Shown piece after piece: positions 34,656-45,492 of a stretch of 64,000 bases of DNA. Within the stretch, counting starts at the first letter, position 1, and every line of letters starts with the position of its first letter. The stretch is from Malus domestica (lineage: Eukaryota; Streptophyta; Magnoliopsida; Rosales; Rosaceae). The position numbers and the translations under genes are program-made. Under the pieces are notes generated by a model. It was given only the letters and a program-made list of their open reading frames with translations, had not been told where the DNA came from and made no database searches. The DNA lies in assembly GCF_042453785.1 (NCBI RefSeq), contig NC_091673.1, positions 7,833,001-7,897,000 on the forward strand. Reading direction: 5' to 3'.

Positions 34656-35431
34656 TCATCCTCCACTACCCCAAAGTGCCTTTCCGCCGCTCCAAGTTCC
34701 TTCGGTAATGTCGATGTGGTTGAGGTTGAGGACGAAAGTGCCAATTCCGACACGGTGGGTGGTGTTGCAAGGAAGGGTGTGAGAGGATTGGGGAATCCAA
34801 TACACGAGCATCGAATACATAGGCTTTGCATGATAGTACCAAAATATTTCCTTTACTGCAACTTCAACAAGATTTACTCGTTCTATAGGCAACTTGATCC
34901 AAACACCCTTTTTCCCCTGAAGCTTCCAATGGGCAATCGAAGAGGTAAGTAATGAAAGGAAGGTGGCAGGATCCATGAGATCATTTTCGTTGATGTGGAC
35001 GATGACACCTTCGTAATGGTCATGTGTACCACTTAGAACAAGACTTTCTGAACTAGTTTCACCTTCAGTAGATCTTGGCTTTGGGCCACGTGGTCGTGGG
35101 TTGACCCATAAAATCCCGTCAGCTGATAGATTCTCAGAAACCCATTTGCAGACAGTAATTACATCTTTAATTTCTGCAAACCCAGTGAGAGAGGTCCTCC
35201 CTGTTGACTTCCCAACCCTTCTCATGTCAAAGGTCAAAGCTTTATAGCCTCTGTCTGCCAACCCAGCTGCTATTCCTCTTAACAGGCTTTGGCAGCCGTT
35301 GAGGACGGAGTATGGGTGCACCAGAACCACCACATGGCTGCCCTTCTTGATCTCTTCTTCTTCTTTGGTTTGAAGAGTTATGCGCTGAGCTTGACTCCAT
35401 CGCTGGTCTCAACTATGCAGCCCTCCACCAT
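34656..35431 (-). pseudogene. Joined fragments of an alpha/beta hydrolase and a Nudix hydrolase inside an LTR element
   Basis: The first part (about 35110-35431) reads like the start of a plant alpha/beta hydrolase: MVEGCIVETSDGVKLSA, then VVLVHPYSVLNGCQSLLRGI, GLADRGYKALTFDMRRVGKS and TGFAEIKDVITVCKWVSENL. It stops before the nucleophile elbow. The second part (about 34740-35080) reads like the pre-domain of a plant cytosolic Nudix hydrolase: YEGVIVHINENDLMDPATF, HWKLQGKKGVWIKLPIE and YHAKPMYSMLVYWIP through HRVGIGTFVLN, ending before the Nudix box. The two parts share one open frame of about 225 codons on the same strand. Neither keeps catalytic residues and the hydrolase start is broken, so no enzyme is expected. 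Position between a primer-binding site and a purine tract indicates capture by the element. Confidence 0.75.
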
Positions 35432-36264
35432 ACAATTTGACATCAGAGGAAGTGAGAGAGAGAGAGAGGAATCGCAATCTTTCGGTTTTCAGCTTTTTCT
35501 GTTGTTGTTATTGGGTGGGGGAGTTGAAAGAGTGCTGCGGATTGATTTGGAGGACAGAGTTGTTGGGTTTGTGAGAGCCATTGATGTTGCCTCTCTCTCA
35601 TCCTCTTCTTTCTTCTTTTTTACTGTCTGAAAAGAAAACTGGAATTTCTAGAGAGAGAAAGAGAGAAGTAGGAAAGAGAAAGAAGGTATTTGGTGAGGAG
35701 GCTACTTGCAGAGAGAGAGAGAAAATGAACTATTCGGTTTTTTTGGAAAGCTTTGGGTTTCATTTGGTCTTTGCAAATTTTGCAGATTCACGGCGGAGGT
35801 GAAAAAATGAAAGAGAACCACAACCTTTCGTATTGTTTCCCACAAACGGTGCCAAATGTTGATGCACAAAACTGGAAGGGTCTTAGAACAACGTAAATCC
35901 GACCGTGAATATGCAAGAAAGTAAAGAACACAAGATGTATCGTGATTCACCCTAATGTTTGGGTTACGTCTACACTGATATTGTATTTCTCTGTTTGTGA
36001 GAGGATTGTGAGGGTGAGAGCCTCAGAGAAGGAGAGAGTTTGAAAGTGTGAGGGGGTTGCTGGATATGAGCCTCTCTTTGGGGATGTGAGGCTTCTGTAT
36101 GTGAGGATGAGAGCCTTCTGGATTGTGAGGGTGATGAGGCCCTTTTATAGACTAAGGGCTCCTCCCATTTTTACATATTTGGCCCTTCATTTATTACATA
36201 ATTACATTTGAGTCCTCCGAGTATTTATACGAAATCTAAATACTGAGGCCCTAAGTATGGTACA

Positions 36265-36503
36265 AACATCTTTAAACTGGTTTCTAGTTGATTTATTTAA
36301 TTTGTTTTTTTATTAAATTAAATTCTAAAATCAACATTTTCCAAACTTTATTTCAAATAATTAATTAAGAGTTGGTTTTCAATACAAATTATTCATTCAA
36401 TATGTGAAAAATGACGTTACTTGAGTATGACAACCTTGTACTCGTACAAGTATTTTTAAGTGTTTTTATTCTTACTTTTGCAAACGGTAAAAGTCCTATC
36501 AAT
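36265..36503 (+). mobile_element. LTR end fragment, related to the Athila-like LTR
   Basis: The last 110 bp (GACAACCTTGTACTCGTACAAG ... GTAAAAGTCCTATCA) resemble the 3' end of the 31242-32684 LTR (AATAACCTTGTGATTCTTGC ... AAAAATCCCTATCA), but with much divergence. It abuts the broken AAA copy 2. Confidence 0.5.
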
Positions 36504-37159
36504 GATGAAAGACGACAGAGCCCAATGGGCCTGCATTGTACTCTATGGTAAAGTTTCCGAGAGCATGAAGCTTCACCCCATTGTTCTCATGTTGTACGGT
36601 TTTTGATCTCTCTACTACATACGGCAGGTAAGCGCCCAAGACCTTTTCTCTGTATCTCTTATGGAAACTGACCTGAATTGACTTGTTCTCAGATACTTCA
36701 ATCGAGGTGGCTTTCAGCTTGTAGTCAAATTTCTATCTTCATGTTTCAGTACAATAGAATTCCCATACCAACTTGGTTATTTCAAATCCATCGATGAGCT
36801 TTTCAACCTTGTTGATGGTGACAGAGAAATTATTCTGTCTTGCGGACTTTGGGCACCTTGAGCTGTTTGACAGAATGGGTGATCCTTGTGCTCAAGTAGG
36901 TTTCAGAATCCTGGTAAATTTCATTGATAGAGATGCCACCGAACTCATCGATGATGAGAGTCAGTTGAGAATTGGGAAGGTTTCCGAATTAGGCCTCCGA
37001 GTGTGGCGATGATCTGTCGAGGAGTTTTTGAGGTATGAGCTGGGTGGTTATGATCTGGAGCTCATTGATCACTGTCCTGGCCAGCATTGCTCCTGCAGCA
37101 AAAGTTATGTAAGTTGATAGGACTAATGCCGTTGAAGGCATGTTTGCTAGAGAAAACAT
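36501..37159 (-). pseudogene. BCS1-like AAA-ATPase pseudogene, copy 2 (5' half only)
   Basis: This copy keeps the N-terminus that copy 1 has lost: MFSLANMPSTALVLSTYITF AAGAMLARTVINELQ, a likely membrane segment, then TTQLIPQKLLD, TLIIDEFGGISINEIYQ-type sequence and the VSENKSIQVSFHKRYREKV block. It stops near 36501 before the Walker A motif, at the junction with retroelement sequence. A one-base loss near 37013 (AGATCATC versus AGAATCATC) and a one-base gain near 36990 disturb the frame early on. Not functional. Confidence 0.85.
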
Positions 37160-37267
37160 CTTTCAATGTGGGTTTTTGTGTTTGCTGGTTTGTTGAGTTG
37201 AGTTCGAAATATTGTCCACCTCTCACGCCATATGCTTTTTCCTTTTCCCCTTCTCCTATATCTTCTC

Positions 37268-37433
37268 GAGAAATTTTTCATTGTGACGGGAGCATGGGTG
37301 GTACACCATGTGTTTTTATATAAGTGGTGAGAAATTATATTTTTTAAGTTATTAACTTTTTAGCACACATATTCCGTGACACGTGGTGTACCACTCCGTA
37401 TTTCAGTCACACTAAAAAATCTCTCTATCTCCC
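37268..37433. mobile_element. MITE, GAGAAATTTTT family
   Basis: Inverted ends of about 45 bp: the left starts GAGAAATTTTTCATTGTGAC and the reverse complement of the right starts GAGAGATTTTTTAGTGTGAC. Both continue to GGTGGTACACCA / AGTGGTACACCACGTGT. A second copy lies at 61035-61201. Confidence 0.75.
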
Positions 37434-37784
37434 CTCCCCACTGCTCTTTTTTCCACGTACACATTAAACGCGAATTCATAATTTCATGTTAACTAAAGAT
37501 AAATTTTGAAATTACTGAGACAATTCAAGTAGTTAGAGTGATGCAGACTTCAATTAAAGTAAGATATTTACCAATTCAAGTGTATTAAGTTGGAAATTGA
37601 AGATTTAGGTATGATTTTTTTTATGTTGTACTCTTCAGGGCAAAACTCATAGAAATTAATCAAGTAATCGGCATATCAAGAGAGGAGTAGTCACAAAAAA
37701 CCACTAGACAAACGCGCATTGCAGAATACCAGGTTTCATTGTTCATACATTATAATTTCATTGTGACCTTGTTTGAGATACAAA

Positions 37785-38890
37785 AGATGGCAACTACTAG
37801 AGAAGTTAAACAATTGACTCACTCTAAAAATAAGCTATTGATAGGTTCTTTGCTAAAAAAAAACAACAAAGTTCAATGGAGTACTGAGTTAATGACCAAC
37901 ATAATGATAATGAGGAATCAGTTGATGATTTTGGGCCATGATGAAATTGACGACGACCTTGATGAGAATGATAATCATGAGGATGCTCCTAATGTATTCA
38001 CTAAACAATCAAGTGAGTCAATTCCCTCGAACATTTATGATTGTCAAATTTGGGATAGTAATGAATTGATTTATTAGCAAAAAAGGTCATGCAAGAGATC
38101 TATCAATTGAGAAAGATCCTAAAGATTAGTTTAATAGGCATTTTAATGCAGTATTCTACACTCGATACTTATCCAAGAAACATGTTATATATTGGCTAGT
38201 GTATTCACAGGGTGCTGTTTTTGTGGGAAATTGTTCAAGAAACGGCCTCTCAAAGCTCAATATGCAAAATGAGGGCTACAAAGATTGGACACATCTTACT
38301 GTGCAGCTTAAAGATCATGAAATCAGTTATGATCACATCTCGAATGTGACCACTTGGATTGATTTGCTTCTTAAATTGCAAAAAAATTAAAAAAAAGAAA
38401 AAAAAAAAAAGAAAGAAACAATTTGACAAAATTGTGCAAAACCAGATCAAGAAAGAAAAAGAGCATTGAAGGAAATTACTACAAAGGTTCATTATCTTAG
38501 TCATACCACTTAGAATGAGTTGGTATTGTTGATATCTTATGAAATTAGAGGAGCAATCATTTTAAAAATAAAAATAAAAGAAGCTAAATATTTTACGATG
38601 ATACTTGATTGTACTCTTGATTTCAATCACTGAGAATAGATTACTTTTATCTTAAGATGTGTGGATGCGAATAGTACTCCAGTAAAGGTAGAAGAATATT
38701 TTTTTGCAATTTCTGAATGTAAATAACACAACAGGACAATGATTGTTTGAAAAGTTGCAGAATGTGTTAAAATTCTTGATCTAGATATTGATGATGTGAG
38801 ATGGTAAGGATATAATGGATCAAATTTTAGAGAGACACAATGAGGCATACAAAAGAGACTTTTGGATGCAAATGTACACTACATGTGCTT
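37785..38890 (+). pseudogene. hAT-like transposase / TTF-type zinc finger (ZMYM1-like) remnant, unit 2
   Basis: Begins MATTREVKQLTHSKNKLLIG and has APNVFTKQSSESIPSNIYDC, NEGYKDWTHLTVQLKDHE and RCVDANSTPVK. It parallels the unit 1 remnant at 20040-21200 but with different frame breaks, so both decayed after the unit was duplicated. Confidence 0.72.
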
Positions 38891-38949
38891 GCCATAATCA
38901 CATTTAAAATTTTGGTTCAACATTTTGAAACAACTTCACTCGATTAGGC

Positions 38950-38959
38950 GAGAGAGAGG

Positions 38960-39015
<56 letters not shown>
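38950..39015. repeat. (GA)n microsatellite
   Basis: About 65 bp of nearly pure GA/AG dinucleotide. The matching site in units 1 and 3 has only GAGAGATAGAGATAATG, so the tract expanded in unit 2. Confidence 0.9.
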
Positions 39016-39018
<3 letters not shown>

Positions 39019-39162
39019 TGAACTCGTTTTAAGGTAGAATATCTTTCTTAGCATGCCATTGTGGCATTTCAGACTTGTTAAACATAATGATGTATTTTGA
39101 CTTGTTGGCATGATATTATGTAATTGATTTTAGTCACTGCAAAATAATTGGCATCCCTGTTT

Positions 39163-41596
39163 ATTACACCCCACCTCCATTTTATTTAAAAATGGTTTTT
39201 AGTTCTTAACTGGTGAGCCCAAGGGCCCACCCCTTTATTTGTGTTCCCTCCCTGTGACCTTCTTCTTTCTCTCTCTTTCCCTCTTTTTTCTCTCAACTCT
39301 CTATGCACTCTCTCCTTCCTTCCCCGAGTATCATCACACACACACCCATACATACATATAGCCAACAGGAGAACTTCATCATCTGACCTTCATCGTTCTC
39401 TCCCTCACCACCCTGCGATCTCTTTCTCGTCTAGGCACTGTGCACAGTCACGGTGCACGTGATTTCCGACAAGGTAAGTCAAAAACACCCTTCGATCTTC
39501 CTTCCTAGTAGTCTAGAAGGCTCAGTGGTTGTTAAAATATGGTATTTGGTGAAGGTTTAGACGTGAAAACAACTCGGGGAGCTTTCCCCATATTTTCGGC
39601 GAGGATTCCGTCACTTTCGAGACAATTTCCGGCCAAACCGCAGTGATTTGGCTAGCGTGCAAGGTATCAATCTCTTTGTCTCACTAACTACTACAACTTT
39701 CCTTTTTGTTTCACCCAATTTCGTTGAATATTGAAGAAGTTATATCCATTTGAATCTTACCCAGTTTCCGGCGACCTCCAAGACTTTCGAGGCGTTTTCC
39801 GGACAAACCACAGTGATTTAGATGTCGTGCGTGTACCATTCTCTTCTTCTCTTCGAGGGCTACGATTTTTGTTTTTGAATCACTTGATTTGGTTGATTAT
39901 TGACAAAGTTATGAACGAATAAAGTTCGAGAATATTCCGGCCGAATTCCAGCCTTCTTCTTCCTTGGTCTGGCGACCCATCAAACATAGGCCCTTCGGGC
40001 CTTTCCTGCCGAGCCCAACCCAAACCCATTTCTCTTTTTATTTTGTTTTAATTTTATTTTGTTTAATTAAAGGCCTTTGGGCCATTGCTGTGAGGGCCTA
40101 GGGCCCGTGCACTTTAAACCCCAAACCCTTTTTTTTTAGTTTAGGCCTTTGGGCCTAGAACCCTCCAACCCTTTTTATTTTCTGTTTTATTTATTTTTGG
40201 TTTTAAAGGCCATTGTGTCTTATATGTTAAAGCTCTAAACCCTTTTAATTTAAAAACCTAAACGCTTTTAGTTTAAAAACCTAAACCCAACCCACCTAAA
40301 AGTCTAAGCCTAAACCCTTGAACCCTTCCAACCCTAAACCCTAGCCGGCTCAAACCTTTTTGTGGAATATTCCATCAGAATATTCCGTCAAGGAATATTC
40401 TCTGGAATATTCTATTGACGTTTGCGAAATTATCCGGGACCCTTCTTAGGGTAATTTGACATTCTGAATCCGTTTCCGACGTCTATTTTCCTAAATTAAA
40501 TTGTTTGAGTATGGTTTTATTAATTGGACCCTTTACGTGCTTAGGGGCAATTATTGTGGCGTTTCCGTATTTGGTAGTTTGCGTGACTCTTCGGCCGCTA
40601 AGTATCTGTGAGTGGACCCCTTCTAAAAATGCATGTTTTAATAATAGAAATGCATACATGAAAAACATGATTTGATGATTACGTTTTATGAAACGTTTTG
40701 TGAGATAACATGCTTACTGAGGCTAGTTTCAATTATTACTATTTTTCCTATAACCCATGTTCTTATAGAATATCTGATGGATGACGATAAGATATCTAGA
40801 ACATGTTTCGAACACCTCTTTATAGTATAGATGATGAATGACTTTATACTATGAAGTTGCTTTTCAATATATATATGTTCAATGGTTTTGTACTTACCTA
40901 GTGGTCATTTCCACTACGGGACGTAGAGATAGATTCCGGTCCGTCCCGAGCGACAGTTTGGTGTTGGCATAGGGCTTGGAGTGTGTTTCCTCTGGCTATT
41001 TAGCACAGGGACGGGAAGCCGGCATGGGGCCTGGAGTGTATTTTCCTTTGACTGTCTGCTCAGAGACGGGGAGCCGGCATGGGGCCTGGGGGTTATTGGA
41101 CAATTCACTAGTGATTATTATATATACAAGTTATGATTTGAGACATTGCACGGCATGCTAGGTTTCGGAAAACCTATGTTTATCATGATATATATGTGTT
41201 TTCATAAAACCTGGGGGTTAGTATGTTGATAACTGTTTTATTATATATATAGCAACTTGGTCTCCTCATGTTTGTTTTGCGCCCCATTCAGGACTTAGAA
41301 TCGAGGCATACAATCCCGACGTCATGACACTTCCGCATCAGCATCTTCGAGTTTTCTCGGTGTAGGACCCATTCTTTTATTCTTTGAATTTTATATTATT
41401 TCTTTTAGTGTTCTAGTTAGTTGTATGCTCTGAACACGTTCCTTAAATGCATATTCATTATTCTTTTATATTTCTAAGTCTTATCTATTCCTTATTCTCA
41501 GCATTTGCATTCAATAAATGGCTTTCGTCACCTTCGGATGTCGGCCAGCACGTGCTTATCCTGGTATTTAGGGAAATAAGGATTGGGACGTGTCAC
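39163..41596. mobile_element. 2.4-kb insert, probably a solo LTR of a Ty3 chromovirus-like element
   Basis: Units 1 and 3 read straight across this point (GCGTCCC...TTCATGGGAGG), so 39163-41596 is an insertion in unit 2. It starts ATTACACCCCACCTCC and ends AGGATTGGGACGTGTCAC, like the TGT(A)ACACCCC...GTGTCA ends of long plant Ty3 LTRs. TGTTT and TATTT flank it as an imperfect 5-bp duplication. No gag or pol frame inside; a twice-repeated GGGACGGGAAGCCGGCATGG-type block lies near 40940-41095. Solo LTR is inference from length and ends. Confidence 0.5.
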
Positions 41597-42591
41597 TATT
41601 TCATGGGAGGAGGAGGAGGTTAGATAGCTGCTTGAAAACTGTTGCAACTTGAAACTCTCCAGCAGAATACTAGGATCTCACTTAGAGATTAGGTTCCATT
41701 TTAAAGTATCAGTATTAACATAATCTTTGGGTTGCTCTTCTTACTTAATTTTAACAAATAATTATGTGGTTTATGTTAGGTGAAGCCTTTACAGCTACAA
41801 TTGATTTATTTTAAACAGACTCAAAATCCTCCTCCATGTGAGTCCAATAAAACAACTAAAAACTAACCACAAGTTGTGGCTGGCCATACACATCCCCAAA
41901 AGAAACAACAATGCTATCTAATTTTAAGATTGTTTTGGTTGATAAATTTGAATTTCATGTTAGATTTTTTATTTTCAATTTTTATCAACCATTTTTCGAA
42001 TCACTTGATACTACATACCATTAAAAAACAATTTCACTTAGAGAGCAATTTGCAATTTGCATGCACCCACGAATGAAAACTTCCGATATATTTTAGGGTT
42101 TTCAATCATTAGTTTCATGATTAAACATATAATTATCAAAATTTAAAGGTTAAAAATCTCAAATACAAGATATTCAATAGCACTATAAAATTTTCCGCCA
42201 CAGATTAGTTGGTAAGTTAAAAAGATTCAAATAGTTTTTGGGAGGTAACTTTTTTTTATGTTCAACTATGGGTGGTAACTTTTTTTATGGTCAACTTTGG
42301 GAAGCACCTCAGCGCACTGCACATACATAAACAAAGCATAAGGGACCGCGTGCAACGGATCTGGATATCTTAACCAGTGTGATAAGATAAAAAATAAGTA
42401 CAAGGGCAGCTGATATTTGACCAATTTCGACAATTTCATTTTCTCATTATCTTTTCCAATACGGGAAGCAATTTATAAGAATAACGTGTTCTCTCTCACG
42501 CTTGGACTGGTTGCCTCCCTCTCATAGTTTCAACTAGAAAGAGAGAGCAGGCTTAAATTCAAGTTCTGTGTGTCAACGGGTGAGATCACAG
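41597..42591. other. Spacer and promoter region of P450 copy 2
   Basis: It matches 52190-53008 in unit 3 in several blocks (TGAAGCCTTTACAGCTACAA, ACTAAAAAC-AACCACAAGTTGT, CAGCTGATATTTGA). No coding. The 110 bp before the start codon are well conserved among the three P450 copies. Confidence 0.6.
42472..42479 (+). promoter_or_regulatory. Possible TATA box of P450 copy 2
   Basis: TTTATAAG about 113 bp before the start codon, in a block (AGCAATTTATA) conserved in copy 3 (TTTATATG). Followed by a CT-rich leader. Position is plausible; there is no other support. Confidence 0.35.
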
Positions 42592-44252
42592 ATGGATTTC
42601 TTGAGTTATTGTATTATAATCCCATGTCTTTTATCTCTCTTGTGTTTCTCAGTTCAAGCTCTCAGATCCAATCCCAAAAGGCTTCTTCCACCTGGACCAA
42701 AGCCATTTCCCATCATTGGCAATCTCTTGGAGCTCGGCAACAAACCCCATCTCTCTCTCACTAACCTTTCACAACGATACGGCCCCATTATTTCATTGCA
42801 ACTTGGACAAGTAACCACGGTCGTAGTTTCTTCATCAACCGTGGCAAAGGAGGTCCTCCGAACCCACGACCAGTTCTTGTGCAACCGAACCGTCCCAGAC
42901 GCAATCCAAGCTTGCGATCTCCGCCAGGACAGCTTGCCCTGGATACCGGTGTCAGAGAAATGGAGAAACCTCCGTAAAATATGCAACAACCAATTGTTTG
43001 CAACAAAAGTTCTAGACGCCAACCAAGCCAACCGTCACCTGAAAGTGCAGGAGCTCATCGCCGATGTCAATGAAAGCGTTGTGAAAGGTAAGGCGGTAGA
43101 AATTGGGAGGGCTGCTTTTAAGACAACGCTTAATCTGCTGTCGCGTACTGTTTTCTCGGTCGATTTAGCTGACCCGAGAAGTGAGATGGGCAGAGAGTTC
43201 AAGGAGATTGTGTGGGGTTTGATGGAAGAGGCAGGGAAGCCAAACTTGGGGGACTATTTTCCTCTGCTTAGGAAACTTGACCCCCAAGGCATTCGACGGC
43301 GCATGATCAAACATTTCGTTAAGATTGATTCGCTTTTTGATCGAATGATTACGCAAAGGTTAGAATTGAGAAAATCGAACTATTATGTCACAAGTAATGA
43401 TATGTTGGATTCTCTCTTGGACGTCAGTGAAGTGAGCAATGAGAATATGGACAAGCTATTGATTGAACATCTGCTTCTGGTCAGTTTTCTAATTTCTAAC
43501 AACTCATATTCGATATTTTAGGGTGCCTTTGATAATCATTTCGGTTTTTCAGTTATCATTCTGTTCATTAAAATTTACGATTCCATTATTTAGTCGTTGC
43601 ATTGCTGCAATATGTGTATATATAGGCTCTATTTGTTGCGGGCACGGATACAACTTCAGCCACGTTGGAATGGGCAATGGCTGAACTACTACGCAACCCG
43701 GAAAAACTGTCCAAAGCACAAGAGGAACTAGAGCAAGTCATTGGCAAAGGAAAACCAGTTGAGGAATCGGACATTGCTCAACTCCCTTACTTACAAGCAA
43801 TAATCAAAGAGACCTTCCGGTTGCATCCGGCTACTCCATTACTACTCCCTCGAAAAGCCGAACAAGACATGGAAATTTGCGGGTACGTTGTCCCAAAGGG
43901 TGCACAAGTGCTGGTCAATGCATGGGCTATAGGCAGAGACCCTTGCATTTGGGACAACCCGATCTCATTTGTACCGGAGAGGTTTTTGGGATTAGATGAT
44001 CAAATCGATGTTTTAGGCAAGAATTTTGAGCTCGTTCCGTTTGGTGGCGGGCGGAGAATATGTCCAGGGATGCTATTGGCAATACGGATGCTAAACTTGA
44101 TGTTGGGTTCACTTATTAACTCATTTGATTGGAAGCTTGAAGATGGAGTTATACCAGAGAACATGAACATGGAGGAGAAGTTTGGCCTCACCTTACAGAT
44201 GGCTCATCCTCTAAGGCTTGTGCCAAAAGTCCTAATTAATTTGAAATGGTAA
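42592..44252 (+). CDS. Cytochrome P450, CYP76-type (geraniol 8-hydroxylase-like), copy 2, intact
   Basis: Microsomal heme monooxygenase; the CYP76 family includes monoterpenol and diterpene hydroxylases, so the substrate cannot be named. Two exons, 42592-43479 and 43626-44252, joined in phase 0 (CTG|GTCAGT ... ATAG|GCT), give 504 residues, normal for the family. Start at 42592 ([12 protein letters not shown]) gives an N-terminal membrane anchor; an earlier in-frame ATG at 42568 would only add eight polar residues. Visible motifs: proline hinge PPGPKPFP (33-40), I-helix AGTDTT (301-306), ExxR in KETFRLHP (358-361), PERF (413-416), heme loop [10 protein letters not shown] with Cys442. It is the only uninterrupted P450 of the three, and diverges from the nearby AAA pseudogene. 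Confidence 0.95.
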
Positions 44253-44477
44253 TTTTATTAACTTTTAATTAGTAATTTTACATTTATGTGGTTGTTTTTA
44301 GTTTAAAAGATGCAGCAAGGCATATGTAAAATAACTCAAATGTACTTCATTTTGCCAATGGAAGCTTTCTTTTCTTCTTCTTTGAGGTACACTTTACTAT
44401 TAGTAGGAGAGATTCAGACTTGAAATATCTTTAAAAAATATTAAAAAAAATAATACCAATAATAGTATTTTATTAGC

Positions 44478-44636
44478 CACCTATTATTTGGTGTGATAAT
44501 ATTTCCGTCATTGCTCTGGCGCACAATCCAGTTTTTCATGATCGTACCAAACAGGTGGAAGGCGATGTCCATTTGATCCTCCATCATGTCTCTAGCACTG
44601 ATCAGCTGGCTGACTTGTTGACGAAGGGGTTGCTGT
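44478..44636 (+). mobile_element. Ty1/Copia RNase H tail fragment (fossil)
   Basis: A short stretch resembling the end of Copia polyproteins: NISVIALAHNPVFHDRTK, then DQLADLLTKGL. No LTRs are seen nearby; an old broken scrap. Confidence 0.7.
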
Positions 44637-44821
44637 AGGGTAATGGATAACGCTTCTGATGACACATCCACAACAAATAGGAAAGTAATCTCAAACGCTA
44701 GAAGATTAGAAAGTAATCTACTCATATTAGGAAAGGAATCCTAATCCTAATCTCATGAGAAAGATAATCTTAATCGTATTAGAAATAAGAAGGAACCATA
44801 ATCCTTACCTCACCACAAAAT

Positions 44822-44935
44822 CTTAGGGTTTATTCAGTGCAAGTTTATCTGACAACTTCAGTGAATTTTAAGGTTTATTCAGTGCAAGTTTATCTGACAA
44901 CTTCAGTGAATTTTAAGGTTTATTCAGTGCAAATT
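44822..44935. repeat. Tandem repeat, unit 44-45 bp
   Basis: Two and a half copies of GGTTTATTCAGTGCAAGTTT followed by ATCTGACAACTTCAGTGAAT and TTTAA, nearly identical. Confidence 0.9.
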
Positions 44936-45399
44936 GAATGAGTAGGATTTGCTACTTATATAGCCGATTAGCCCGGAAGAAAGATTTTCTTCCTTTAAAG
45001 ACCCATATAGACAAAGTGAAGCTAAACACCAACTCTTTGCAATCTTCGACACCCACATCTACTTTTGGTGGGAACCATTCCCGTTAGTGGGTTGGTGGGT
45101 TCTTATATAATATAGATTCTGAGAGGTTAAATTCAAATCTTTACAGGTGAAGAAAAGAAACAGGTAGTGCCAAATAATACTGGGGTACTATGCTAGCAAT
45201 CTTCTTACCTAGGAGCTTCTCGTTTTACATTTTCAATTCTCAATTTCATACTGCAATGTTACTTGATAATTCGAGTTGCCTATTTTTTAGGTCATCCTTA
45301 CAATAAATCAACCGAATTAGAAAGAAAGAAAGTCAACGAATTCATTTATTTATTTCTTCTTCTCTTCTATGATCATCATTAAGAAAATATATTGAGAAA

Positions 45400-45460
45400 A
45401 TCTATATATATACATATACATATATACATATACATATATATATATATATATATATATTCT
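45400..45460. repeat. TATA/TACA microsatellite
   Basis: Alternating TATATACATA and (TA)n in the AAA copy 3 3' flank; at the same place in unit 1 (18065-18093) there is a (TG)n tract. Confidence 0.85.
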
Positions 45461-45492
45461 TGCTCCTTGTATTCCAAGCATTATCTCTCTTG

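Larger units (their letters stand above)
32930..36264 (-). mobile_element. Non-autonomous Ty3-type LTR element carrying host-gene fragments
   Basis: Minus orientation. The 5' LTR is 35857-36264 (minus start TGTACCATACTTAGGG). The adjacent primer-binding site at about 35839-35856 (minus TTTGGCACCGTTTGTGGG) is of the kind common in plant Ty3 elements. At the left, a purine tract (GACTTGGGGGACTACA, minus, about 33469-33485) precedes a related but longer 3' LTR starting at 33465 (minus TGTACCATATATTGGG) and running to about 32930; its outer end is not resolved. The two LTRs share CCCTTTTATAGA- and AATACT..GGAGGACTC-type blocks but are clearly diverged. No gag or pol is seen. The interior has tandem repeats (33.7-34.2 kb) and fragments of two host genes (34.65-35.43 kb). 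Broken and old. Confidence 0.65.
32685..36503. other. Retroelement mosaic joining P450 copy 1 to AAA copy 2
   Basis: P450 similarity ends near 32917 and AAA-ATPase similarity starts at 36501. Everything between derives from LTR elements (listed separately). The 3' two-thirds of P450 copy 1 and the 3' half of AAA copy 2 are missing at the two edges, so the mosaic replaced a stretch of the array rather than merely inserting into it. Confidence 0.7.
44253..45169. other. Spacer between units 2 and 3
   Basis: Contains the P450 3' flank, a Copia RNase H scrap (44478-44636) and a short tandem repeat (44822-44935). Nothing else recognised. Confidence 0.5.

Noticed and set aside
34576-34782. Plus-strand open frame PLPKISETPFHSTVGLSVPA as a third captured gene
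   Set aside because: Part of it is antisense to the Nudix-like fragment and the rest matches nothing I recognise.
39241-39462. CT-rich open frame at the start of the 2.4-kb insert, as a leader of a host gene
   Set aside because: No downstream coding with a recognisable domain; a pyrimidine-rich stretch within a probable LTR is the simpler reading.
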